The notes under the pieces are model-generated. The model made no database searches, was not told where the DNA came from, and saw only the letters and a list, made by a program, of their open reading frames with translations. From NCBI RefSeq assembly GCF_019192735.1, contig NZ_JAHTKP010000017.1, positions 1 to 64,000 of the forward strand: 64,000 bases of DNA, written 5' to 3'. A program made the position numbers and the translations under genes. Below, one piece after another: positions 45,100 to 52,864 of this stretch (position 1 is the stretch's first letter; each line of letters begins with the position of its first letter). This DNA comes from Kitasatospora aureofaciens (lineage in GTDB: Bacteria; Actinomycetota; Actinomycetes; Streptomycetales; Streptomycetaceae).

Positions 45100-45897
45100 C
45101 TAGGCCTGCGCGTGCGCCTCCGAGGACGGGTGCGGCAGGGTGCCGGCGGCCTGCTCGACCTCCAGCAGCGAGGCCGAGTGGCGCTCCGCCTCGAAGGCCA
45201 CCACACCGCCGCGCAGCCCGAACAGCCGCTTGGAGACCATGATCCAGACCACCGCGGCGATGTTGAGGAGCAGCGTGCAGATCTTCACCGCGCTCACGTG
45301 GTCGTGCAGCTCGTAGCCCTCCAGCGGGAGGAAGGCCGCGGTGGCGACGACGGTCAGGTACTCGGCCCAGCGCTTGCCCAGCCAGAGGCCGACCGCCTCG
45401 ACGATCTCGATCAGCGCGTAGGCGACCAGCGCGCCCGCCACGATCAGCAGGGTGCTCTTCTTGTAGTTGAAGGTCTTGCGGATCGTGTCGACGATCGGGG
45501 AGTGTTCGAGGTCCCAGTGGAAGTGGTCGGTGACCGGCTTGAAGACCGTCAGGTCCTGGTCGAAGACCCGGTGTACGGCGTCCTGGCTGTTGGAGAACTT
45601 CCAGACGCCGAAGGCGACGATGAGGATCAGGATCCCGCGCAGGATCCGCTCGACGGCCAGGAAGCGCAGGATGAAGAGGTCGCGCAGCGCCTTGCCGCGG
45701 GGCACCAGCGGCGCGTTCGAGGCCGGCCCGGAGCCGTGCGGGGCGCCGAGCGCGAAGTCCCCGCAGCGCAGGCAGCGCCAGGCGTCGCCGACGGCGGTGG
45801 CGGTGTGCAGCCGGGCGGCCAGCTCGGGCTCGGTCGGCGCGTAGGTGATGTGGCCGCGCTTGGCGCAGGTCCTGCGGTCCCAGTCCCGTTTGAACAT
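45100..45897 (-). CDS. DUF2127-type integral membrane protein
   Basis: 265 aa. A soluble N-terminus has a Cys pair in WRCLRCGDF; four membrane segments follow (near FILRFLAVERILRGILILIV, TLLIVAGALVAYALIEIV, YLTVVATAAFLPL and ICTLLLNIAAVVWIMV). ATG 45897 was taken; upstream sequence in the same frame is Pro/Ala-rich and unconvincing. It lies 99 nt upstream of the AIM24 trio on the same strand. Function unknown. Confidence 0.72.
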   Translation of the reverse strand: MFKRDWDRRTCAKRGHITYAPTEPELAARLHTATAVGDAWRCLRCGDFALGAPHGSGPASNAPLVPRGKALRDLFILRFLAVERILRGILILIVAFGVWKFSNSQDAVHRVFDQDLTVFKPVTDHFHWDLEHSPIVDTIRKTFNYKKSTLLIVAGALVAYALIEIVEAVGLWLGKRWAEYLTVVATAAFLPLEGYELHDHVSAVKICTLLLNIAAVVWIMVSKRLFGLRGGVVAFEAERHSASLLEVEQAAGTLPHPSSEAHAQA

Positions 45898-46142
45898 CGG
45901 TGGCTTACCCCCGTGGTGCGATGCGTACGGTGCCCGGTTCGCCGGGCATGCGGGCAGCAGGATAGGGGTAGCGGGTGACTCCGTGCGGCGCCGCGCCGGG
46001 TTCTGGGGCGCAGCTGTGACATCGGGCACCCCGGCAGCGGGTTCGGACATGTGCTCGGTGATAATGGCCGGGAGGCTTGTGAGCCGGTTCACAAGCGATC
46101 TCCGGCCCCCGGATCTCCGACCCCCGCATTGAGGTATCCATC

Positions 46143-46454
46143 GTGAACAGCAGCGCCGTCCACCGCCTGCGCCTGGTCTCCGGCCCCGAAGGGGTCTCGT
46201 TCATCCTGCTGCTGATCTGCTCCGTGCTGAAGCGGACCACCAGCTTCGACGCCGTCCCGGTGATGGGCATGGTCCACGGGATCCTGTTCATCCTGTACGT
46301 CGTCTTCTGGATCCAGGCCTGGCAGACGCAGAAGTGGGACGCCAAGCGCGGAATCCTGCTGTTCGTCCTCGCGGTGCTGCCGACCGGAGGCTTCTTCGCG
46401 GAGCGGATGCTCGGCAAGGAGGAGCGCGGCGAGCTGCGGCCGGCCACCGCCTGA
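46143..46454 (+). CDS. DUF3817 membrane protein (first copy)
   Basis: 103 aa with three predicted membrane helices (about residues 14-30, 40-62, 68-88). Landmarks are RLRLVSGPEGVSFILLL, MGMVHGILFILYV and LPTGGFFAERML. The start is GTG 46143. A paralogue lies at 49449. Function unknown; a perfect hairpin follows. Confidence 0.82.
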   Translation: MNSSAVHRLRLVSGPEGVSFILLLICSVLKRTTSFDAVPVMGMVHGILFILYVVFWIQAWQTQKWDAKRGILLFVLAVLPTGGFFAERMLGKEERGELRPATA

Positions 46455-46475
46455 ACCGCCTGCCCCACCGACGGC

Positions 46476-46523
46476 CGACAGGCTGCCACGGCCTCCTCTC
46501 CCAAGGGCCGTGGCAGCCTGTCG
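46476..46523. terminator. Perfect 18-bp bidirectional terminator
   Basis: Arms 46476-46493 and 46506-46523 pair perfectly with a 12-nt loop, between the DUF3817 gene (stop 46454) and the protease gene (minus strand, stop 46651). Confidence 0.85.
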
Positions 46524-46650
46524 CCGTTTCCGGGGATGGCTCCGTCAGAAGCATGACAATTCGTGGCGGGAAAGAACAGGGCGCCTGCGGGATTGGCCGG
46601 GAATGGGCCCTGCGGACGCCCTTGCGCCGTACGTGAGTTGAGGTCGAGCG

Positions 46651-48288
46651 TCAGTTGACGTTGACGCCGCTCCATGCGGCCGCCACCGCGTTGTACTCGG
46701 CGCTGCCCGAGCCGTACAGGTCCGCCGCCGCCTTCAGGGTGCCGGTGCGGGCGCCCGCGTAGTTGGTGGTGGACGTGAAGTAGACGGTCAGCGCGCGGTA
46801 CCAGATCTTCGCGGCCTTGTCCCGGCCGATGCCGGTGAGCGTCGAGCTGTTGGACGTCGGGCTGTTGTAGCTGAAGCCGTTGATCGTCTTCGCGCCGCTG
46901 CCCTCGGACAGCAGGTAGAAGAAGTGGTTGGCGACGCCGGACGAGTGGTGGACGTCCAGGTTGCCGACGCTCGGCGACCAGGAGTCGGCCGAGGAGCCGT
47001 CCTTGCTGGGCTTGTCCATGTAGCGCAGCGGGGTGCCGTTGCCGTTGATGTTGAGCTGGATGCCGATCAGGTAGTTCGGCGGGGTCGAGGGCAGGTTGGC
47101 GTAGAACTCGACCATCTTGCCGAAGATGTCCGAGGTGGCCTCGTTGAGGCCGCCGGACTCGCCGGAGTAGTTGAGGCCGGCGGTGGCGGAGGTGACGCCG
47201 TGGGTCATCTCGTGGCCTGCCACGTCCAGCGCGGTGAGCGGGTGGGTGTTGCCGGAGCCGTCACCGTAGGTCATGCAGAAGCAGGTGTCGCTCCAGAAGG
47301 CGTTGACGTAGTTCGAGCCGTAGTGGACGCGGCTGGCCGCGCCGACGCCGTTGTTCTTGATGCCGTTGCGGCCGAAGGTGTTCTTGTAGTAGTCCCAGGT
47401 GGTCGCGGCGCCGAACTGGGCGTCCACGGCGGCGGATTCGGTGTTGGAGGCGCTGCCGTTGCCGAAGACGTCGGTCGCGTTGGCGTAGAGGGTGCCCGAG
47501 CCGGAGGTCCGGCCCTTCAGGTTGCTGGTGGACTGGCCGCCGCGGGTGGCGTCCTTCAGCTGGTACGAGGAGCCGCTCTGGGTGGTCGTCAGCGGCACCT
47601 TGCCGACGAAGACGCCGGTGCCGCTGCCGGAGGCGGTCTGCACCTGCTCGTGGGTGGACAGCACCTCGCCGGAGGCCGCGTCGGTGACCAGCAGCTGGCT
47701 GCTCGGGGTGCCGTCGGCGCGGACGCCCTCGACGGTGGTCCGGTACGCGAGCCGCGGGTTGCCGTCGGAGGCCCAGATCACCAGCTCGGGCTTGCCGGTC
47801 TGGTGGACGGCCGTCAGCGGGGACTCGTCCTCGTCGGCGGCGATGCCGACGGTGGACTGCACGGCGCCGCTCGCCTGCGCGGCGGCCTGGTCGGCGGGGA
47901 TCTGCGGGGTGAGGCTCGGCACGTCGAGCTGAGCGGATATCGCCTTGTCGACCGACTTCACCGCGCCGCCGGCGCTCTGGTGGACCACCAGGTCGCCGCC
48001 GAGCACCGGCAGGCCGGCGAAGGTCCGCTCGAAGCGGAGGTGGCGGGTGCCGTCGGCGTCCACCACCGCGTCCTTGGCGACCAGTTGCTCCTGGCCGCCG
48101 AGGGCGAGCGCCTTGGCGAGCGGGCCGGACTGGCCGCTCGCCAGCGCGAGTGCCGCGGCCTGCTGCTGGGCGGCCTGCGCCTGGAGGATGGGCGTCGGGG
48201 TCGCCTGGGCGACGGTGCTCACCTGGACGACACCGGTGAGGAGGGCGGTGGCGGAGAGTACGGCGACGGCTGCGAGCTTTCGCTTCAC
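46651..48288 (-). CDS. Secreted M4-family (thermolysin-like) metalloprotease
   Basis: 545 aa preproprotein. It has a signal peptide (KRKLAAVAVLSATALLTG, cleavage near AQA), an FTP/PepSY propeptide (about residues 60-210) that acts as intramolecular chaperone, then the peptidase. The zinc motif HEMTH lies in DVAGHEMTHGVTSATAGL, the third ligand Glu in GGLNEATSDIFGKM, and the proton-donor His in DVHHSSGVANHFFYLL. The C-terminal helical domain is complete with no extra binding domain. GTG 48288 is preceded by AAGGA. It is a typical extracellular protease of mycelial streptomycetes. Confidence 0.95.
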   Translation of the reverse strand: MKRKLAAVAVLSATALLTGVVQVSTVAQATPTPILQAQAAQQQAAALALASGQSGPLAKALALGGQEQLVAKDAVVDADGTRHLRFERTFAGLPVLGGDLVVHQSAGGAVKSVDKAISAQLDVPSLTPQIPADQAAAQASGAVQSTVGIAADEDESPLTAVHQTGKPELVIWASDGNPRLAYRTTVEGVRADGTPSSQLLVTDAASGEVLSTHEQVQTASGSGTGVFVGKVPLTTTQSGSSYQLKDATRGGQSTSNLKGRTSGSGTLYANATDVFGNGSASNTESAAVDAQFGAATTWDYYKNTFGRNGIKNNGVGAASRVHYGSNYVNAFWSDTCFCMTYGDGSGNTHPLTALDVAGHEMTHGVTSATAGLNYSGESGGLNEATSDIFGKMVEFYANLPSTPPNYLIGIQLNINGNGTPLRYMDKPSKDGSSADSWSPSVGNLDVHHSSGVANHFFYLLSEGSGAKTINGFSYNSPTSNSSTLTGIGRDKAAKIWYRALTVYFTSTTNYAGARTGTLKAAADLYGSGSAEYNAVAAAWSGVNVN

Positions 48289-48785
48289 GTACGAGTCCTT
48301 CCGGGAAACCGCGGTGCGCGGTCGCGCCTCGTCCCGGGGGCCGGGGTCGGCACCTGAGGGGCGGAACGGGCGCTGACGTGCTGGGCAACCCCGTGCGGTC
48401 GTGCGGCGGGTCACCGATGGGTGGGGGTGGTGGCCGCCGAACGGGGTTGGCGGAAAGCATGACAATCGAGCAAACGAAATGACAGGTCTTGTTCATGAGT
48501 TGGCCAAGTCCCGCCAGTGCGAGGGAATGTGAACGGGACGACAAAACGGTTGAAATCGCCCCGCCTTTCAGCGGGTTACCGGCCGAACCGAGGCCTGATA
48601 GTGGGGTGGACGACCGATTTGCCGTCAATCACCGTGCGGGGGTGGTCTGTTGTCGTGCATTCACACCGCCGCAATGTCCAGGTATGGACCTGGCCGCCCG
48701 ATTGGCGGGTTCCCGCCACGCGTCGTGCTTGTCCATCATCAGGACAGCTGGTAGCACACGTCCCGTCCGCCGGTACGGTAAGGAG
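48289..48785. promoter_or_regulatory. 497-bp divergent region between protease and MarR genes
   Basis: No gene is supported. It is comparatively AT-rich at 48455-48500, where TGACAAT and the related ATGACAG words occur and the protease promoter is likely. On the plus strand TACGGT (48774-48779) is 6 nt before GTG 48786, a candidate leaderless -10 box for the MarR gene. Confidence 0.45.
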
Positions 48786-49373
48786 GTGGCCAAGCCCCTC
48801 GCACTCGACTTCGACCCGATCGCCCGCGCCGACGAGCTGTGGACCCGCCGCTGGGGCGGGGTCCCCTCGATGGCGGCGATCACCTCGATCATGCGCGCGC
48901 ACCAGATCCTGCTTTCCCGGGTCGACGCGGTGCTCAAGCCGTACGGGCTGACCTTCGCCCGCTACGAGGCGCTGGTGCTGCTCACCTTCAGCCGGACCGG
49001 CGAGCTGTCGCTCTCCAAGATCGGTGAGCGGCTCATGGTCCACCCGACCAGCGTCACCAACACCGTCGACCGGCTGGAGCGGGCCGGCCTGGTCGCCCGC
49101 CGCCCCAACCCGCTGGACGGCCGCGGGGTGCTCGCCGCGATCACCGCCCGCGGGCGCGAGGCGGTCGAGGAGGCCACCCGGGAGCTCATGGCGATGGAGT
49201 TCGGGTTGGAGGAGTACGACGCCGACCAGTGCCGTCAGGTGTTCGAGCTGCTCAGGCCGCTGCGGATCGCCGCCGGGGATTTCACCGACGAGACGGCGCG
49301 CGGGACGGCCGGCGGGACGGCCGGGGAGCGCGGCGAGGGGCGCCGCCAGGGGGCTGCGCGGGAGCGGCCGTGA
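48786..49373 (+). CDS. MarR-family transcriptional regulator
   Basis: 195 aa. The winged helix is in the segments AHQILLSRVDAVLKPYGL, SLSKIGERLMVHPTSV, NTVDRLERAGLV and the wing RPNPLDGRGVLAAIT. The first 30 residues (LDFDPIARADELWTRRWG) are characteristic of this actinobacterial subgroup. The C-terminus ends in a Gly/Arg-rich tail. GTG 48786 follows AAGGAG directly, too close for normal initiation, but TACGGT 6 nt upstream suggests a leaderless mRNA. Targets may include the divergent protease gene or downstream acyl-CoA genes (inference). Confidence 0.88.
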   Translation: MAKPLALDFDPIARADELWTRRWGGVPSMAAITSIMRAHQILLSRVDAVLKPYGLTFARYEALVLLTFSRTGELSLSKIGERLMVHPTSVTNTVDRLERAGLVARRPNPLDGRGVLAAITARGREAVEEATRELMAMEFGLEEYDADQCRQVFELLRPLRIAAGDFTDETARGTAGGTAGERGEGRRQGAARERP

Positions 49374-49448
49374 GGGCGGCTACCCTCGTGTGAGCGGTGC
49401 GCAGATCCGGACGTACCGGCCGATCCAGCCGAGCGAGGCGATGAAAGT

Positions 49449-49790
49449 ATGAAGGCGACCCCCCTGCTGGGCTGGTACCGGGCCCTGGCCATTGCGACCG
49501 GTGTGGCGCTGCTGGTGTTCTGCGGCTTCATGGTCGCGAAGTACGGCTTCAGCACGGCCGAGGACCTGACCACGTACGTGGCGATGCTGCACGGCTACCT
49601 GTACATCGGGTACTTCGTGGTGACCTTCCTGCTGGGGCAGAAGCTGAAGTGGCCGCTCGGCCGGATGGTCCTGACCCTGGCGGCCGGCTGCATCCCGTTC
49701 GCCTCCTTCGTCTTCGAGCGCCGGGTGGCCCGCGAGGCCGCCGAGCAGCTCACGGCCGGCACCGCAGCCCGCCAGCCCGCCGGCGTCTGA
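49449..49790 (+). CDS. DUF3817 membrane protein (second copy)
   Basis: 113 aa, three membrane helices (about residues 11-28, 43-63, 73-92). It shares the pattern MLHGYLYIGYFV and CIPFASFVFERRV with the copy at 46143. ATG 49449; GAGGCG about 12 nt upstream is a weak binding site. Function unknown. A terminator hairpin follows. Confidence 0.82.
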   Translation: MKATPLLGWYRALAIATGVALLVFCGFMVAKYGFSTAEDLTTYVAMLHGYLYIGYFVVTFLLGQKLKWPLGRMVLTLAAGCIPFASFVFERRVAREAAEQLTAGTAARQPAGV

Positions 49791-49818
49791 TCACCGAGCG
49801 CACACGAACAGTCCGTAC

Positions 49819-49853
49819 GAGCGCCCCTTCCCCGGCCGGGGGGAGGGGCGCTC
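49819..49853 (+). terminator. Hairpin terminator after the second DUF3817 gene
   Basis: GAGCGCCCC (49819-49827) pairs with GGGGCGCTC (49845-49853); the stem continues inwards with T-A, T-G and CCCC/GGGG pairs. Confidence 0.75.
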
Positions 49854-49875
49854 CGCGTTTGGGCCCCGTCATCCG

Positions 49876-49919
49876 TCGACAACTGCTAGGACGTCCGAGT
49901 AAATTAGTAGGACGTCCTA
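49876..49919 (+). promoter_or_regulatory. icmA promoter with two palindromic operators
   Basis: TCGACA (49876-49881) and TAAATT (49900-49905) are 18 nt apart and form a plausible promoter. The perfect palindrome TAGGACGTCCTA (49908-49919) sits at the expected start site, and an 11-of-12 copy TAGGACGTCCGA (49887-49898) fills the spacer. The copies are 21 bp apart, two helical turns, as expected for cooperative binding of a dimeric regulator. Confidence 0.65.
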
Positions 49920-49972
49920 ATAGCTGTGCCGCCCCGGTGCCGTGGCGGCCGTACGGAGCGGAGATCGGGGTC

Positions 49973-51673
49973 ATGGACGCCGAGGAGATCGAGCGCGGAC
50001 GGCAGCGCTGGCAGCAGCGTTACGACACCGCCCGCAAGCGCGACGCGGACTTCACCACCCTCTCCGGCGACGAGGTCGCGCCGGTGTACGGCCCGCCGGC
50101 CGGGCAGCCGTACGAGGGCTTCGAGCGGATCGGCTGGCCGGGCGAGTACCCGTTCACCCGCGGGCTGCACCCCACCGGCTACCGGGGCCGTACCTGGACC
50201 ATCCGCCAGTTCGCCGGGTTCGGCAACGCGCAGCAGACCAACGAGCGCTACCGGATGATCCTGGCGGCGGGCGGCGGCGGCCTCTCGGTCGCCTTCGACA
50301 TGCCCACCCTGATGGGCTACGACTCGGACGACCCCCGCTCGCTGGGCGAGGTCGGCCACTGCGGCGTGGCCATCGACTCGGCCGCCGACATGGAGGTCCT
50401 GTTCCAGGGCATCCCGCTCGGCGAGGTCACCACCTCGATGACGATCAGCGGCCCGGCCGTCCCGATCTTCTGCATGTACCTGGTCGCCGCCGAGCGCCAG
50501 GGCGTCGACCCGGCGGTGCTCAACGGCACCCTGCAGACGGACATCTTCAAGGAGTACATCGCCCAGAAGGAGTGGCTCTTCGCGCCCGAGCCGCACCTGC
50601 GCCTGATCGGCGACCTGATGGCGTACTGCGCGCAGGGCATCCCCGCGTACAAGCCGCTGTCCGTCTCCGGCTATCACATCCGCGAGGCGGGGGCGACGGC
50701 CGCGCAGGAGCTCGCGTACACGCTCGCCGACGGCTTCGCCTACGTCGAGCTGGGCCTGTCCCGCGGCCTGGACGTGGACGTCTTCGCGCCGGGCCTGTCC
50801 TTCTTCTTCGACGCACACCTGGACTTCTTCGAGGAGATCGCCAAGTTCCGTGCCGCGCGCCGGATCTGGGCCCGCTGGATGCGCGACCGCTTCGGCGCGA
50901 AGACCGACAAGGCGCAGTGGCTGCGCTTCCACACCCAGACCGCCGGCGTCTCGCTGACCGCGCAGCAGCCGTACAACAACGTGGTCCGTACCGCCGTGGA
51001 GGCGCTCTCCGCGGTCCTCGGCGGCACCAACTCGCTGCACACCAACGCCCTGGACGAGACGCTCGCGCTGCCCTCCGAGCAGGCCGCCGAGATCGCCCTG
51101 CGCACCCAGCAGGTGCTGATGGAGGAGACCGGCGTCGCCAACGTGGCCGACCCGCTGGGCGGTTCGTGGTACGTCGAGGCGCTGACCGACCGGATCGAGC
51201 AGCAGGCCGAGGCGATCTTCCAGCAGATCTTGAACAAGAGCCGTCTGGACAAGGGCCGCGAGGACCACGAGATCGGCCCGATCACCTCGGGCATCCTGCG
51301 CGGGATCGAGGACGGCTGGTTCACCGGCGAGATCGCCGAGGCGGCCTTCCAGTACCAGCAGGCGGTGGAGAAGGGCGAGAAGCGCGTGGTCGGCGTCAAC
51401 TGCCACCCGCGCAGCGTCACCCCCGAGCTGGAGATCCTGCGGGTCAGCCACGAGGTCGAGCGCGAGCAGGTGCGCGTCCTGGGCGACCGCAAGGCGGCCC
51501 GGGACGAGGCGGCGGTGCGGGCCGGGCTGGACGCCATGCTGGCGGCGGCGCGCTCGGGTACGTCGATGATCCCGCCGATGCTGGACGCGGTGCGCGCCGA
51601 GGCGACGCTGGGCGAGATCTGCAACGCGCTGCGCCAGGAGTGGGGCACGTACCGCGAGACGGCGACCTTCTAG
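49973..51673 (+). CDS. icmA: Isobutyryl-CoA mutase large subunit
   Basis: 566 aa, the length I recall for IcmA of Streptomyces cinnamonensis. It interconverts isobutyryl-CoA and n-butyryl-CoA with adenosylcobalamin, linking valine breakdown to butyryl-CoA for polyketide precursors. It is a TIM barrel of the methylmalonyl-CoA mutase family without the C-terminal B12-binding domain, which must come from a separate small subunit (IcmB) not in this window. Phe80 (TIRQFAGFG) and Gln198 (EYIAQKEW) replace the Tyr and Arg that bind the methylmalonyl carboxylate, the known isobutyryl-CoA signature. ATG 49973 is preceded by GGAGCGGAGA. The promoter has twin operators. Confidence 0.93.
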   Translation: MDAEEIERGRQRWQQRYDTARKRDADFTTLSGDEVAPVYGPPAGQPYEGFERIGWPGEYPFTRGLHPTGYRGRTWTIRQFAGFGNAQQTNERYRMILAAGGGGLSVAFDMPTLMGYDSDDPRSLGEVGHCGVAIDSAADMEVLFQGIPLGEVTTSMTISGPAVPIFCMYLVAAERQGVDPAVLNGTLQTDIFKEYIAQKEWLFAPEPHLRLIGDLMAYCAQGIPAYKPLSVSGYHIREAGATAAQELAYTLADGFAYVELGLSRGLDVDVFAPGLSFFFDAHLDFFEEIAKFRAARRIWARWMRDRFGAKTDKAQWLRFHTQTAGVSLTAQQPYNNVVRTAVEALSAVLGGTNSLHTNALDETLALPSEQAAEIALRTQQVLMEETGVANVADPLGGSWYVEALTDRIEQQAEAIFQQILNKSRLDKGREDHEIGPITSGILRGIEDGWFTGEIAEAAFQYQQAVEKGEKRVVGVNCHPRSVTPELEILRVSHEVEREQVRVLGDRKAARDEAAVRAGLDAMLAAARSGTSMIPPMLDAVRAEATLGEICNALRQEWGTYRETATF

Positions 51674-51731
51674 CGCCCAGCCCATACGAGAGCTGTCCCC
51701 TACCCGCCCCGAGGCGAGTGGGCGAGTAACT

Positions 51732-51766
51732 GAAGCCGCCCCGCACGATTCGTGCGGGGCGGCTTC
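51732..51766. terminator. Bidirectional hairpin between icmA and the TetR gene
   Basis: GAAGCCGCCCCGCACG pairs perfectly with CGTGCGGGGCGGCTTC around ATT (16 bp). It lies between stops at 51673 (plus) and 51780 (minus). Confidence 0.85.
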
Positions 51767-51779
51767 GGCGTGCCGTCGG

Positions 51780-52472
51780 TCAGTCGGTGGCGAGACTGGG
51801 GAACGGTTCGAGCAGCAGGCCGGTGAAGCGGCGGGTCCACTCGGGGGTGATCGGCTCGCCGCTGACCAGGACGCGGTGCTCGACCGTCCCGGCGATGGTG
51901 TCGAAGATGATGTCGATCTCCTCGACGGCCGCCACCGGGTCGGTGTCCGGGGCGAGTTCGCCGCGCGCCTGGGCCGCCGACCGGCCCTGCCGGACCAGCC
52001 GCTTCTGCGGGTCGACGATGGCCTCCCGGATCCGTCGGTGCAGCTGCCGGTCGCGGGTGCCCTCGGCGAACAGGGCGAGCAGCGCGGCCTGGCTCTCCGG
52101 CCGGGCCAACAGGTCGGCGAACTGGGCCACGACGGCCTCGATGTCGGCGCGCAGGCTGCCGAGGTCGGGCATCACGAGCTCGTCGAAGAGGCTGGCGACG
52201 GCGTCCACCACGAGCTCGTTCTTGGACGGCCAGCGGCGGTAGAGGGTGGTCTTGGCGACCTTGGCCCGGGTTGCGACGTGGCCCATGGTGAGCCCGCCCC
52301 AGCCGAGTTCGGCGAGCGCCTCGCGGGTGGCGTCGAGGATCGCGCGGTCGGCGGCGGCGCTGCGCGGGCGCCCCTTGGCCCTGGGAGCGGTGCTGTCCGC
52401 CGGGGCGGCGCCGTCCGCGGCCGCGGCGGTTTCGGCGGTCTCCGGGGTCATGGGGGGCTGGGCGGCCGGCAC
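51780..52472 (-). CDS. TetR-family transcriptional regulator
   Basis: 230 aa. The helix-turn-helix is in GGLTMGHVATRAKVAKTTLY with RRWPSKNELV following; the C-terminal helical ligand-binding domain has FDELVMPDLGSLRADIEAVV and resembles the TetR_C domain of acyl-CoA-related regulators. GTG 52472 was chosen because AAGGAGG lies 5 nt before it; the GTG at 52487 precedes that site. About 35 residues at the N-terminus are Ala/Pro-rich. A palindrome TTACT-GGTA-AGTAA upstream is a candidate autoregulatory operator. It is convergent with icmA, a possible target. Confidence 0.9.
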   Translation of the reverse strand: MPAAQPPMTPETAETAAAADGAAPADSTAPRAKGRPRSAAADRAILDATREALAELGWGGLTMGHVATRAKVAKTTLYRRWPSKNELVVDAVASLFDELVMPDLGSLRADIEAVVAQFADLLARPESQAALLALFAEGTRDRQLHRRIREAIVDPQKRLVRQGRSAAQARGELAPDTDPVAAVEEIDIIFDTIAGTVEHRVLVSGEPITPEWTRRFTGLLLEPFPSLATD

Positions 52473-52490
52473 CGGGCCTCCTTGCACGTT

Positions 52491-52504
52491 TTACTGGTAA
52501 GTAA
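52491..52504 (-). promoter_or_regulatory. Candidate TetR autoregulatory operator
   Basis: TTACTGGTAAGTAA is an inverted repeat (TTACT/AGTAA, 4-nt centre) located 19-32 nt upstream of the TetR start codon, a usual place for autorepression. Confidence 0.5.
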
Positions 52505-52864
52505 CTTGGGTGGGGCTGGTAACGGTAGCGAGTGTCCGGCGCTTCGGACAGCCGTGCCACCTGGGAAAGTGGGGCAGGTCACGTCCCGGAACGGCCGGTG
52601 GGGCTTGCGGCCGGGGCACCGGCTCCAGTTACGCTACGACTCGTAGCGAAAGCAGTGACAACCAGGCGCCGCAACCCGTGGGACGGGAGCGGCGCGGGCG
52701 CGGGTGGGGATCCGCGCCGAACGGTTCAGGGGCTACCGGGAAACTCTGGAAGAGGGCGGCAGGGAGAGGGCGCACCGCCCGGAAACCGGCGCCGCGCAGC
52801 CCGCGCGGGGCGACTTTCCGGAGGTTGGTGCCCGCAGGCGGCGCGGACGGGGGAGGATGGTGCC
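52505..52864 (+). promoter_or_regulatory. Region upstream of the thioredoxin-TPR gene, with a 17-bp dyad
   Basis: No gene is supported. At 52632-52648 the sequence CGCTACGACTCGTAGCG is a perfect dyad with 8-bp arms and a single central base, 217 nt before the ATG; the spacing of the arms fits a protein-binding site, not an RNA hairpin. The rest is GC-rich without a clear promoter. Confidence 0.45.

Noticed and set aside
49800..49972. Cobalamin riboswitch upstream of icmA or the adenosyltransferase
   Set aside because: No B12-box or matching secondary structure was recognised; the adenosyltransferase start even appears leaderless, leaving no room for a riboswitch.
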